Assembly: GCA_965246995.1 (NCBI GenBank)
Contig: OZ252008.1
Span: forward strand, 2,728,001-2,792,000
Source: VXRJ01 sp965246995
GTDB taxonomy: Bacteria > Acidobacteriota > Vicinamibacteria > Vicinamibacterales > UBA8438
Reading direction: 5' to 3'
DNA length: 64,000 nucleotides
This document shows positions 35,065 through 44,180 of this stretch, piece by piece (the first letter of the stretch is position 1; each line of letters begins with the position of its first letter). The translations under genes were made by a program, and so were the position numbers. The notes beneath the pieces are model-generated. The model was not told the DNA's origin. It ran no database searches and saw only the letters and a program-made list of their open reading frames with translations.

Positions 35065-36199
35065 TCGTCACCCCCGGCGTTTCCGCAGCGACGCCGGGCC
35101 ACTCCCGCACCCGGAGGTCGGCCGGCCACTCGGCCGGGTCGGCGCCCTTCCGGTCTCGACACCGCACGGTGTAGGCATGCGCGCAGCCGTCCGGATCGGC
35201 CCGCTCGAAGCGCACGCCCTCGGGCCACGCCTGCAGGTGCAACACGGAGGCGGTGACCTCCGGCGCTGCCCCCAGTTGCTTCACGAACGCCGGCACGCCG
35301 GCCTCGCGGCACTGGCGGACCAGCGAGCGGATCCAGCCGACGTCGCACGGCCGCGCCCCTGGGCCGCTCTCGCCGCCAACGATCACCCAGTGGATCCCGT
35401 CCGGATGCAGCGCCCCAAGGTGAAATCCGAGGTCGCACTGGTCCGGACGCCCACCGATGCACGGGTCGCAGTCTCCGCACGTCTGGCGCGGCCCCCGGAT
35501 CTCCATGCGGCCAAGTAGCGGCTCGCAGCTCAGGAACCGCACGGCGGCCGGCGTCTGGAGCAGCAGTGGGATCCGCGCGTCGGCCGTCGCCTGGTTCTCG
35601 ACGCTGACCCCGAGCCAGACGTTGGGGAGCGGCCACTGGCCCGCGCCTCGCATGACGTTTACCGTGCTGTCGCCAGGCCATTCGTTATTAAGAAAATCGG
35701 GGAGTTCCTGCGTCATGACACCGTGCATCCGCTCCGCGCGCTTCGTGAGTACCTGGAACCTGTGTGGATCGCCTGTCCAGCACTCCGCATCGTGCTGATG
35801 GCGCTGTCCGCACTCGGCCGTCGCCGAGGCCATCACGTCGAACACGCGCGCCACGAACTCCAGCGGCACGTCCTCGTGGAACAGGTCGCTCATCGAGTTG
35901 ACGAACACCCGCCGCGGCTTCCGCCAGCGAAGCGGCTGGTCGAGGCGCTCCGGGTGACATCGCACCTCCGTGAACGGCCGCCCCTTCCAGAACCGCTTGG
36001 CCACGCCCTCCGCGTAGCAGTGCGCACAGCCCGGCGAGACCTTCGTGCAGCCGGTGACCGGATTCCAGGTCGCGTCCGTCCATTCGATGCTGGTCACGAG
36101 GTCTCTCCCGCCGCCGGCAGTCGCCGGTCCATTTTGGGGCATCCGCCCCGTCGCGTACGCCTCGTCCCGCACCATGCGCTCACCCGTGGCGCCGCTCAT
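35057..36199 (-). CDS. DUF5131 / phage Gp37-Gp68 family protein
   Basis: About 380 residues. SIEWTDATWNPVTGCTKVSPGCAHCYAE holds the Cys triad (spacing C-x6-C-x2-C) characteristic of this phage family, which is related to radical-SAM enzymes. RVFVNSMSDLFHEDVP, FQVLTKRAERM, VWLGVSVENQATADARI and VIVGGESGPGARP are family blocks. The reaction is unknown. ATG 36199 is one of several possible starts. Confidence 0.82.
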   Translation of the reverse strand: MSGATGERMVRDEAYATGRMPQNGPATAGGGRDLVTSIEWTDATWNPVTGCTKVSPGCAHCYAEGVAKRFWKGRPFTEVRCHPERLDQPLRWRKPRRVFVNSMSDLFHEDVPLEFVARVFDVMASATAECGQRHQHDAECWTGDPHRFQVLTKRAERMHGVMTQELPDFLNNEWPGDSTVNVMRGAGQWPLPNVWLGVSVENQATADARIPLLLQTPAAVRFLSCEPLLGRMEIRGPRQTCGDCDPCIGGRPDQCDLGFHLGALHPDGIHWVIVGGESGPGARPCDVGWIRSLVRQCREAGVPAFVKQLGAAPEVTASVLHLQAWPEGVRFERADPDGCAHAYTVRCRDRKGADPAEWPADLRVREWPGVAAETPGVTSA

Positions 36200-36881
36200 A
36201 GCCCGCACCCGCCTGCAGCATGGCGTCCAGCAGCCGCCGGGCGGACGCCTGCAGCGTGGCCACCACCGGCAACAGTCCACGCCCGGCGGCGGCCCTCGCG
36301 GCGTCCCTCGCGGCGGCGGCGGCGTCCGAGGCGGCCCAGGCGGCGTCGGCGGCGGCCCAGGCGGCGTCCGCGGCGGCGGCGCTCACGACGTCGTCGGCGG
36401 CGGCCCAGGCGGCGTCCGCGGCGGCGGCGCTCACGACGTCGTCGGCGGCGGCCCAGGCGGCGGCGGCGGCGGCGGCCACCACGGGCTGATGGGTGTGCGC
36501 TACGGCCGGCGCGGTGATCGGCGGCAGCGTGCGGAGCGCCGCGGCGTGTGGCGCCAGCGCCGGTGTCAGCGCCAGCCACGCCGGGGCCGTCTCCCGCACC
36601 AGCCAGTCCGTGGCCAGCCACGCCCGGCGCCGCTCCACCGCCGACGTTGCCCGCGACCCCACCACGCGGCGCAGCACCGGGCGCAGGAGCCGGTCGCGGT
36701 CCGCATCCGGCAGGTCGTCATTCCAGCGCCGCAGGAACGCCGCGATGACCCACGGCTCGCCGGCAAGATACGACACCGCCTCCATCGCACACGTCCCCTC
36801 CGCCAGCGAGGCGTGCGCCCCGACAGATAGCACCGGCACGTCGGCCACCGTGGGTACGCGGGTCTCGTCACGCATCGTCAT
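36180..36881 (-). CDS. Phage early protein with alanine-rich helical repeats
   Basis: 233 residues starting at the ATG that overlaps the DnaC-type gene's end by 1 bp. The first half (AMEAVSYLAGEPW, VIAAFLRRWNDDLPDADRDR, LLRPVLRRVVGSRATSAVER) belongs to a phage/actinobacterial family of unknown function. Residues ~150-215 are repeats of AWAAADDVVSAAAAD encoded by a 48-bp DNA repeat. Function unknown. Confidence 0.68.
   Translation of the reverse strand: MTMRDETRVPTVADVPVLSVGAHASLAEGTCAMEAVSYLAGEPWVIAAFLRRWNDDLPDADRDRLLRPVLRRVVGSRATSAVERRRAWLATDWLVRETAPAWLALTPALAPHAAALRTLPPITAPAVAHTHQPVVAAAAAAAWAAADDVVSAAAADAAWAAADDVVSAAAADAAWAAADAAWAASDAAAAARDAARAAAGRGLLPVVATLQASARRLLDAMLQAGAGYERRHG
36361..36456. 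repeat. 48-bp tandem repeat, two exact copies
   Basis: Units 36361-36408 and 36409-36456, inside the gene on the minus strand; partial units extend on both sides. In-frame, giving a 16-residue alanine-rich repeat. Confidence 0.85.
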
Positions 36882-37612
36882 CACATACCCTCCGGTGTGT
36901 TCCCCTCCGAGGGTCGAAGACCGTTCACGCGGCGCGGGCGCGTCGCGCGCCGCAGGCGCCAGTCGTCCCCGTCCAGCAGCACCACCCGGCACCGCCCGAC
37001 GATCCGACTGGCGAGTCGGTCGTCGCCCATGAACTCGCCCACCTCCAGCGGGGTCTTGTTGGACGTCCACACGGTCCGCCGGCCGGCGTCACACCGCGCC
37101 TCGTAGAGCATCAGGAGCGTGCGCCGGGTGTAGTCGGTGGCCGCGTCCCGCTCCGCCCCCAGGTCGTCCAGGACGAGCAGTGACGCGGCCTCCAGACGGC
37201 CGAAGAGGTCGGTCTCCGCCGGCGCGCCCGACGGCTGGAGGTCGTAGAGCAGCCGCGGCACCCGGGCGAACCGCACGTCCCGGGCGCCAGCGCGCCACGC
37301 CTCGTTGAGCATCGTGCAGGCGAGGCGCGTCTTGCCCGTCCCGACCGTCCCACAGAGATACAGGTCCCGCCCGTCGTCGCCCGCGGCCAGAAACGCCCGG
37401 GCGGCCTCCAGCGAGTGCCCGGTACGCGCGGCCGCCCGCCACGTCGCCCAGGTTGCGTCGCGGAACTCGCGCGGCACCGAGGCCGGCGCGGCTGCGTGCG
37501 CCATCGTCCAGCACGCGCACCGCTGCAGCCGCCGGTTGCCGGCGGCCACGATCGCTTCCCAGCCCGGCGTCCCCGTGCACTGCGCACATCCGGCCCCATT
37601 GGTGGTGGTCAT
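36881..37612 (-). CDS. DnaC/IstB-type helicase loader ATPase
   Basis: 243 residues. N-terminal cysteines (C9, C12, C32, C34) look like a zinc ribbon. AAA+ core: Walker A GTVGTGKT (88-95), Walker B LLVLDDLGAE (Asp149/150), sensor WTSNKTPLE, arginine RLASRIVGR. It should load the host replicative helicase at the phage origin with the initiator encoded just upstream, whose gene is broken. Confidence 0.87.
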   Translation of the reverse strand: MTTTNGAGCAQCTGTPGWEAIVAAGNRRLQRCACWTMAHAAAPASVPREFRDATWATWRAAARTGHSLEAARAFLAAGDDGRDLYLCGTVGTGKTRLACTMLNEAWRAGARDVRFARVPRLLYDLQPSGAPAETDLFGRLEAASLLVLDDLGAERDAATDYTRRTLLMLYEARCDAGRRTVWTSNKTPLEVGEFMGDDRLASRIVGRCRVVLLDGDDWRLRRATRPRRVNGLRPSEGNTPEGM

Positions 37613-38086
37613 GACTCGTCCTCCTCGTCCTCCGCGCGCTCGAGGACGGCGTCGTACGCCGCAGCCTTCGCCGCCGATGCCGGCCCTTCGCGCGCTCCCC
37701 GGCGACGACCCTTCCCGCCGCGCGCCGCCGCCGCGGCGGCCTCAGCGCGGTAGCGATTGACCTGCCGGATGAACGTCCCCAGCGGGTGCATGGTCTCCTG
37801 TAGCCAGGCGTCGTCCGTCGCCAGATACTGGTCGATGCGTGTCCGGCACTCGGCGTCCCCGAGTTGTGCCGCGAGCTGCTCCAGCCGGCCGGCCGCGGCC
37901 GGCGAGACATCGAGAATGCCCTTTGGCCAGCGGTGCTCCCAGGCCGTCCGCCAGTGGGCGAGGATGGTCGGGATCGGGGTCGACGCGCGCGCCGACGCGA
38001 CGTCGCGCGCGGGGGATGGTACGTACTCTCCAGACGACGCGTACGTCTGTTCCTGATCCTGTTCCTGATCCTGTTCCTGATGTCTT
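37609..38086 (-). pseudogene. Phage replication initiator, C-terminal fragment
   Basis: Open frame with no start, from the left edge of IS66 to TGA at 37609, overlapping the DnaC gene by four bases. It reads a Gln/Glu/Asp linker (HQEQDQEQDQEQTYASSGEY), then a helical domain: TPIPTILAHWRTAWEHRWPK, then AAAGRLEQLAAQLGDAECRT, then a basic tail. This is the DnaD-like end of the initiator whose N-terminus is at 44661. A shorter ATG-started frame exists at 37791 but is only its last third. Confidence 0.72.
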
Positions 38087-39734
38087 TGTTTACCGGGGTG
38101 ATTCGACGAGCGCGGACGTAGGTGCCGAGTTCTTCCTCAACAGCCACGCGGAGGCATACTGACAGCGGCGCTGTTCTACTGACGTGGTTTCGGATCGGAA
38201 GGACCGCGCGTTGATCTACGGGGGCGACCGTTGGAGCGTGTCGGGAACGACGGGGCTGGAAGAGCGAAGCATCGTGATGATCAGAGGGGCGAGGTCGAGT
38301 TGACGCTGGTAGGCGGTGCGCACGACGCTGGCAAGCACCTGCTGGGTGTCGGCGCCGTGGCGGGTACGATTACCGCCACAGACTTTGCGGGTGACCACCG
38401 CGGGTCGGATGGCCTGTTCGGCGCGCCAGTTGGTGGCGTCGATCGACGGGTCCCACAGGAAGGCGAACGTCGCGGCGAATTCGCGGTCCAGATGGGCGGC
38501 GAAGCGGTCGGCGGCGTCCAGCGTCGGAGATTTGTCGATCAGCCGACCGAGTTGGGCGAGCAGTCGGCCGCGAGCGGTTGCCAGGCCGTGGTCGCTCAGA
38601 AGCCCGGCGTCGCGGCGGTCGCGCAGCTTGAGAGCGGCCTGCAGGACGGCTTGCACCCGGGCGGCCCACGGGCTGCGCGGATGATCGGTTCGGAGTTGCC
38701 GCGCTCGCCGGATCAAGTGAGCCAGACACGACTGGTGCAGCGCGTGGGTGAAGCGGCGATACGGCGCCCACCCGTCGCGCACGAGCACGCCGGCGAAGTC
38801 GGTTCCCAGGACCGTTGCCGCGTCGTCGAACCCGCGGCCGGAGCGAATCGCGTAGACCGTCGTCTGGGGCGTGGCGAAGGCCCACAGCCAGTGGCGCATG
38901 GCGCCGACGCGCCAGCCGGTTTCATCCGGCGTGACCACGGGAGATTCCCGCACCTGCTGGCACAGTGCGGTGTAGGTCGGCGCGGCTTGGCGAGCCGTGC
39001 GATGCAGCACCTGCGCGAGGCCTCCCGGTGTGACGGTCAGGCCGAACTGGGTCCGGAGCAGGTGCGCGACCTTCGCCAGCGGCACACCCAGGTGCGTGTG
39101 CAGCCGCACGACCAGCGCGACGACTTCGGGACCGAGTTGCACGCTGGCCGCTCCCAGCGCGTCGGAGGTTTGCAGCCGGTGGCGGCCCTGGACGCGACGC
39201 CGACACTGCGAGCAGTGGCCGACCTCGATGTCGAAGCGCCGCACGATGGGGCGCACCACCGGGAGATCTTCCTGATATTGCGTCGCCACCCGGGACAGCT
39301 CGACGGCGCCGCCGCAGTCCGGACACGCGGCAGCCACCGGCGCTCGGCAGGTCTCGTCAACCTGCGGCGGACGCGGGCGGCACGCCTGCCGGCCGTAGTG
39401 CGCACCTGCGCGCCGGCCGGGTCGTCCGCCGCGACCTTGGGGCCGGTCCTTGGCGAAGGGAGCCGCCTGCCGGAATCCTGCCCGCCGCGCCGCGTCGAGT
39501 TGCTGCTTGAGGTGTTCACTGCGGCGCTTCCACCGATCCCGGTCACCCTCGACCCGCGTCAACTCCTCGCGCAGTCGTGCGATCTCTCGCTCTTGTTCCT
39601 CAATGCGGGAATCGCGGGGATCCTGTTCCGTCCGGGGACGTTGCCGTGGCACCCCACCGTTATGCCAGATCCCCTAGAAAAGTACAAGTCCAAAATGTTG
39701 GATCTCGCGCGTCACGAAACCACCCCGCTAAACA
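38087..39734 (-). mobile_element. IS66-family element
   Basis: Inverted ends TGTTTAsCGGGGTGrTTTCG at 38087 and 39734 bound 1648 bp. It holds only the large transposase; TnpA/TnpB accessory genes are absent. No perfect target duplication is visible. It splits the initiator gene's Gln-rich linker. Confidence 0.75.
38216..39652 (-). CDS. IS66 transposase (TnpC)
   Basis: 478 residues: N-terminal coiled coil (EEQEREIARLREELTRVEGD), zinc-binding domain (CPDCGGAVEL, HCSQCRRRVQ), DDE core (VVTPDETGWRV, VRDGWAPYRRFTHALHQSCL, WRAEQAIRPAVVTRKVCGGN). Full length and apparently intact. Confidence 0.9.
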   Translation of the reverse strand: MPRQRPRTEQDPRDSRIEEQEREIARLREELTRVEGDRDRWKRRSEHLKQQLDAARRAGFRQAAPFAKDRPQGRGGRPGRRAGAHYGRQACRPRPPQVDETCRAPVAAACPDCGGAVELSRVATQYQEDLPVVRPIVRRFDIEVGHCSQCRRRVQGRHRLQTSDALGAASVQLGPEVVALVVRLHTHLGVPLAKVAHLLRTQFGLTVTPGGLAQVLHRTARQAAPTYTALCQQVRESPVVTPDETGWRVGAMRHWLWAFATPQTTVYAIRSGRGFDDAATVLGTDFAGVLVRDGWAPYRRFTHALHQSCLAHLIRRARQLRTDHPRSPWAARVQAVLQAALKLRDRRDAGLLSDHGLATARGRLLAQLGRLIDKSPTLDAADRFAAHLDREFAATFAFLWDPSIDATNWRAEQAIRPAVVTRKVCGGNRTRHGADTQQVLASVVRTAYQRQLDLAPLIITMLRSSSPVVPDTLQRSPP

Positions 39735-39807
39735 AATACTTCCTGATTAGCCTTAGCCTTAGCCGTAGCCTTAGCCGTAGCCTTAGCCGTAGCCTTCCTG
39801 GAAGGCT
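39735..39807 (-). pseudogene. Phage replication initiator, middle fragment
   Basis: 73 bp between IS66 and the target duplication of the nested elements. In the frame of the N-terminal part it reads KPSRKATAKATAKATAKAKA-NQEV, a basic linker made of 12-bp repeats. Confidence 0.6.
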
Positions 39808-39846
39808 TCAGCCAGTGATCTTGCCTGGGAAAAGTGGACAGGTTGA

Positions 39847-40725
39847 TTATGCTGCACGCTGAGCCTGCCGAGCGTGCCTTCTTTCACAGTTATTGGGGCT
39901 GACATACCCCAGCGACGAGTGCAGCCGGTAGGGATTGTAGAAGCCTTCGATGTACTCCGCCACGGCGTCTTTGGCCCCGCGCCGCGTCGGCCACGGCTGC
40001 CGGTGAATGAGCTCGGTCTTGAGCGTCGCGAAGAAGCTCTCCGTGATGGCGTTGTCCCAGCAGTCGCCCTTCCGACTCATGGAGCAGACGATCCCGTGGT
40101 CGCGCAGCACGCGCTGATACGCGTCGGCCGCATACTGGCAGCCCCGATCCGAGTGATGTAGCAAGCCGGCCTCCGGGACTCGGCGCCCCAGCGCCATGTG
40201 CAGCGCCTCGAGCGCCAACTCGACCCGCAGGTGCGGCTGGATAGCCCAGCCCACCACGCGCCGCGAGAACAGGTCTAGCACCACGGCCAGATACAGCCAG
40301 CCCTCCCACGTCCAGACGTACGTGATGTCGGTGCTCCAGCGCTCGTTGGGGTGTGCAGCGTCGAAGGCGCGGGCGAGGACGTTGGGCGCCACCGGACGCT
40401 GGTGGTCACTGTCCGTCGTGCACCGGTGCCGCTTGAGGGGCAGGCCGATCAGCCCCATGTCCTGCAGCAGTCGGGCGACCCGCGCCCGGCCAACTGGGAC
40501 CCCGTCCTGCCTGAGCTGCTCGTGGATCCGCGGGCTGCCGTACGTTCCGCGGCTGGCGGTATGGATCGCCCGGATGCGTACCTTCAACCGGTCGTTGTCC
40601 CGTTGTTGCGCGCTCGGGCCCCGATGCGCCCAGGCGTAGTAACCGCTGGGCGTCACCTGTAGCACGCTGCACAAGCGCCGCACGGCGTGGTGGGCCTTCT
40701 CCCCGTGAACAAACGCGAACCTCAT
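39847..40725 (-). CDS. IS3 transposase OrfB
   Basis: 292 residues with the IS3 DDE core: RWSTDITYVWTWEGWLYLAV, HHSDRGCQYAADAY, and SMSRKGDCWDNAITESFFATLK carrying the Glu; ends with a FYNPYRLHSSLGYVSPN tail. N-terminal HTH_21 region GTYGSPRIHEQL. Expressed as an OrfAB fusion by -1 frameshifting. Confidence 0.9.
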   Translation of the reverse strand: MRFAFVHGEKAHHAVRRLCSVLQVTPSGYYAWAHRGPSAQQRDNDRLKVRIRAIHTASRGTYGSPRIHEQLRQDGVPVGRARVARLLQDMGLIGLPLKRHRCTTDSDHQRPVAPNVLARAFDAAHPNERWSTDITYVWTWEGWLYLAVVLDLFSRRVVGWAIQPHLRVELALEALHMALGRRVPEAGLLHHSDRGCQYAADAYQRVLRDHGIVCSMSRKGDCWDNAITESFFATLKTELIHRQPWPTRRGAKDAVAEYIEGFYNPYRLHSSLGYVSPNNCERRHARQAQRAA

Positions 40726-41018
40726 GCGTTTTCTTTCGCGAAGAAGGCCGCCGCTTTTTTTAGGATCTCGCGCTCCTCGCGCAACACCCGCACCTCACGC
40801 CGGAGCGTGCGTAGTTCCGTCTTCTCCTCCGTGGTGAGCGCACCGCTGGGATTCGGGCCGTGGTCGACCTCATACTGCTGCACCCACCTGCGCAGGGCCG
40901 ACTCGGTCAGGTCGAGCTCCCGAGCGACCTGCCCGATGCTGCGGTCGTGCCGCAGGCAGAGCCGGACCGCCTCCTGCTTGAACGCCTCGGTGAACCGTCG
41001 TCGCTGCCGTTTGCCCAT
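40722..41018 (-). CDS. IS3 OrfA with frameshift site
   Basis: 98 residues: HTH (FTEAFKQEAVRLCLRHDRSI-GQVARELDLTESALRRWVQQ) and a leucine-zipper tail ending EREILKKAAAFFAKENA. The run of seven A followed by G on the minus strand at the LKK codons is the usual A AAA AAG slippery site for making OrfAB. Confidence 0.88.
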   Translation of the reverse strand: MGKRQRRRFTEAFKQEAVRLCLRHDRSIGQVARELDLTESALRRWVQQYEVDHGPNPSGALTTEEKTELRTLRREVRVLREEREILKKAAAFFAKENA

Positions 41019-41760
41019 GAACACCCCCTGGCGCATTCTCGCGCCTTCTTCGGTGTCCACGAAACTCAGGCAAGATCACAGTCCTTTCCAATCCAGAAAT
41101 GAGCCTGAAGCGGGCCGATGAGCCAGACATGTCAGGCAGCCGGGTCAATGGACCGGAATAGCCGCGTGCGCGCCTCCTCAACGGCGCGCGCGGCGTCATT
41201 GTCGCTCAGGGCGAAGGCGATGTCGTCGAGCTGTTCGAAGGTGGTCCCCGGGTTGAGGTAGTCGGTGGCCCCGGGGAGCGACGTGAGCTTCTCGTAGGGC
41301 GTCATGATGTCGGCGTCGCGGTAGCGCTTGCGGACGCGCCCCTTGGCGTCGACCACCGTGCTGGGAAAGAAGCAGGGGCGGTGGAAGTTGAGGTAGGGCG
41401 AGAGGACGTTCTGGGTGAAGTCGTTGACGCGTTGGGCGTGGCGGCTGGGGATGTGGCCGTAGCCGAGGTGCTTGCGGACGACCGAGCCGTTCTTGCTCTC
41501 GACGAGGGCGTTGTCGTTGGTGTGTCGGGCTCGGGACTTGGTGAACTCGTCGATGTGGAGGGCTTGCAGCAGCGCGGCGACGGTGCGGTTGACGTATTCC
41601 GACCCGTTGTCGGAGTGGAAGCCGTGGAGGGTGAACGGGAAGGCGCGGAGCAGGGCGCTGAGGACCGGGGCCAGGCACGCGGCGTGGAGATGCTCGACCG
41701 AGCCGATGCACTGGAACTGGGTGACCTCATCCACCAAGTTCACGTGGTACAGGCCTTTAA

Positions 41761-43464
41761 CCCGGATTATGCATGAAGGGTCCGAGTCGACGTCGCGGAC
41801 GGTGTGATCGTCGCGCACATGGCGCATCGGGCGTCGCTGCCATCGGGCGCCGGCGGGATAGAAGCTGACTGTCGGTGGGGAAGGCCTGGGTACGGGGCCG
41901 TCGAGGGACGGCTTCGCCGCGGGCGTGCTCGGTGCGCTGTTGGGATGCGTTTACGTGCGGCTGACGAGCGCCGGCTGGGGCCTATCCGCCGCGGGCGCCG
42001 AGTGCAAGCGCGATGTGCCGCCAAGCGTGGAGGTCCGGCGTGGCGGTCGGCAGGTGCAGGACCACGCGGCGGACCGAGCCGACGACGTGCGCCCCCAATT
42101 TGAGGAGCCGGTCGCGCAGCCACGTCACTTGGGCGCGGGCACAGGCGGTGCGCGCCGCGCGCAGCCGGAGTTCTTGCATCAGCACGTAGGCGGCGGCGGT
42201 GAGGAGCACGCGCAGTTGATTGGCCCAGAAGCGACAGCAGCTCGTGCGGTCGATCTGCAGGCCATCAAGCAACTCCTTGATCCGGTTCTCGATGTCGCCG
42301 CGGGCGCAGTAGATCCGTTCATAGACGAAACGCGGCGTCTGGCGCAGGTTGGTCACGACGAAGCGCGGGTTGTCGCGCGGGGCGCGGTCGCCGAGCCGGA
42401 CGACCTCGGCTTTGATCACGACGCGGCGCGCGTGGCCCCACGTACCGGCCTGGTACTGGGTGTCGGTATACACGTGCGCGGTCTGGCCGCTGGCCGCGCT
42501 CTGGGCCTGCGCCACGAGCAGGGCGGGTTCGGCGTGGCGCTGCAACACGGCGTTCTTGGCCATCGCCACCACGTAGTCGAGCCGCGGCTCGGCATCCAGG
42601 AAGTCGAAGATCTCCGGCGTCGCAAAGCCCCCGTCGAGCCGGACGAGAAACCGCGCCTGGGGAAAGGCCTGCCGCAGCAGGGGCAGCAGCCGACACAACA
42701 CGCCCACGGTCCCGCGGGTGGCCGACACATTTCCGGGCCGCAGCACCGCCGCGCACAGATACTGTTCGCGTTCCTGGTCGAAGGTCAGAAACGCCAGCAA
42801 CGGCAGGTAGCACCAGCTATCGTAGTGCCCGTTGAAGAAGGTGAGCTGCTGGGCGCCGTGCGTCGCGTCGTCGGTGGGATCCAGGTCGATCGTGATCCGC
42901 CGCGCCCGCCCGTCCAGCCGGCGCTGATGCCGCTCGATGACCCGCATCGCCAGCTCGCGCGCCAGCTCGTAGAGGGCAGACCGGCCGACGCCGTTCTCGA
43001 ACCGAGAGATCGTCGGCTGCGAGGCCAACGCCTCGCCAGCGACCGGGTCGCGCCCGAGCAACAGCTTGTGGATCGGATCGTCGGCGAGGCGGTCGGCGTC
43101 GTTACCATCCGGATGGCCACACGCAATGCCGAAGATCCGCTGGCCGAGCAACTCCGCCAACGTGTGCCGAACCTTCCCGGGCTCCCGCCGGTCGACCAGA
43201 CAGCGGGCAAAGCCCGCCACCAACCCGTACAGCCGCTCGGCCGCCTTGAGCAGAACCGCGCCGCCATCGGAACTCGCGTGCTGGCGGTCGAACGTCGCGA
43301 CGAGGGGCTTGTCGAAGAGATCCGGAAAGAGGACAGTCTGTGATATCTTGTCGGTCGTCACGCAAGGGCCTCTGTGGTGGGTAAATGTCTGGCTTCACAG
43401 CATTTGTACCACACGGGGGTCCTTGCGTCACTATCGAAATCGGACCCTTCACGAATTATCCGGG
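41761..43464 (-). mobile_element. IS1380-family element
   Basis: 1704 bp; ends CCCGGATtATgCaTGAAGGG in inverted form. Target duplication TTAA at 41757-41760 and 43465-43468, exactly restoring the host transposase frame when one copy is removed. Confidence 0.9.
41982..43361 (-). CDS. IS1380 transposase
   Basis: 459 residues: SSDGGAVLLKAAERLYGLVA near the N-terminus, RITIDLDPTDDATHGAQQLT with the first Asp, FLVRLDGGFATPEIFDFLDA with the second, and YCARGDIENRIKELLDGLQI with the Glu, all in IS1380 order. Intact. Confidence 0.92.
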   Translation of the reverse strand: MTTDKISQTVLFPDLFDKPLVATFDRQHASSDGGAVLLKAAERLYGLVAGFARCLVDRREPGKVRHTLAELLGQRIFGIACGHPDGNDADRLADDPIHKLLLGRDPVAGEALASQPTISRFENGVGRSALYELARELAMRVIERHQRRLDGRARRITIDLDPTDDATHGAQQLTFFNGHYDSWCYLPLLAFLTFDQEREQYLCAAVLRPGNVSATRGTVGVLCRLLPLLRQAFPQARFLVRLDGGFATPEIFDFLDAEPRLDYVVAMAKNAVLQRHAEPALLVAQAQSAASGQTAHVYTDTQYQAGTWGHARRVVIKAEVVRLGDRAPRDNPRFVVTNLRQTPRFVYERIYCARGDIENRIKELLDGLQIDRTSCCRFWANQLRVLLTAAAYVLMQELRLRAARTACARAQVTWLRDRLLKLGAHVVGSVRRVVLHLPTATPDLHAWRHIALALGARGG

Positions 43465-44180
43465 TTAACGTCATCGAGGTCAGCCTGATGGACGGAATCG
43501 ACCCGGACATAGCCGGGGCGCCCGAACGGTGCCGGCCGGCGGCGCTCGCCGATCGCCACCTGCACCGGGCGCGTCGGCATGGGGGTGGTTCCGCGGCGCC
43601 GTTGATAGGTGATCGAGTGCCGCAGGTTGTAGAGATGGCCGTTCGAGATGCCGGCCAGGCGCTCGAACCGATGGTCGTCGAACCGATGGTAGGCGCGCGC
43701 ACAGAGCGTGCGGGTGGCCGGTCCGGACAGCGTGCCGTGGAGCCGGTCGACCTCGGCGAGCAGGCCGATGTCGGTGCTGCTGTAACGGCGCGGGAATGGT
43801 CGGCTGGGTGCGCCGCGGCGGTCGGCGATCCTCCCGGTGGCCCGGTGTTGAGTCACGAGCCGGGTGAGTTGGGCGCGCGACAGGCCGGTCACCTTGGCCA
43901 GCAAGCTCCGGAGCAGACCCTTCTCAGCCTTCCCCTGGTGGACATAGTCGAACCGTGTCAAGGTGCGCTCGATGAACCCGTAGGCGTCCGCTCGCGTCGA
44001 CACATTCAGGTCGATCAGTCCGCTGCCGTCAAGGAACGCTCGAACGTGTTGCAGGGTCCGCAGGCGGTCTGTCTGGAGTGTCACGATCATCCTCCGATGA
44101 TCCACCACCCAGCTCCCCTTCAGGCTCATGTGTCGTTGGAAACAACTCCCCCTTCAGGCTCATGTCTCATTGGAAGAGAC

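Larger units (their letters stand above)
39816..41078 (-). mobile_element. IS3-family element nested at the end of the larger IS
   Basis: 1263 bp; ends TGATCTTGCCTG match for 12 bp, with imperfect continuation. Target duplication CAG at 39813-39815 and 41079-41081. It landed two bases inside the left end of the integrase-core IS. Confidence 0.82.
41132..44129 (-). pseudogene. Integrase-core transposase, interrupted by IS1380
   Basis: N-terminal part 44129-43465 (HTH region, LLAKVTGLSRAQLTRLVTQH, then GYVRVDSVHQADLDDV) and C-terminal part 41756-41132 (GLYHVNLVDEVTQFQCIGSV, FHSDNGSEYVN, DNALVESKNGSVVRKHLGYG). Joining them across one TTAA restores an unbroken 429-residue DDE protein with DLDDVKGLYHVN at the seam. 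Confidence 0.85.
39814..44180 (-). mobile_element. Integrase-core IS (ISNCY/IS481-like) hosting two other IS
   Basis: Outer ends AGTCCTTTCCAAT / GTCTCTTCCAATG with a 6-bp target duplication TCAGCC at 39808-39813 and 44181-44186. Without the nested IS3 and IS1380 elements it would be 1.39 kb. Sub-terminal repeats of the end sequence (CCTTCAGGCTCATGT-TC-TTGGAA) occur twice at the right end. Confidence 0.7.

Noticed and set aside
37089..38147. 352-codon minus-strand frame starting MAVEEELGTYV
   Set aside because: It crosses the IS66 end and overlaps DnaC in the wrong frame; the real coding frame is the initiator C-terminus ending at 37609.
38161..38215. GTGGTTTCG repeat first taken as the IS66 left end
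   Set aside because: A better and longer inverted match (TGTTTA...CGGGGTG) lies further out at 38087 and 39734.
39751..39800. Short tandem repeats CCGTAGCCTTAG considered as a CRISPR fragment
   Set aside because: Units are 12 bp with no spacers and encode the basic linker of the broken initiator.
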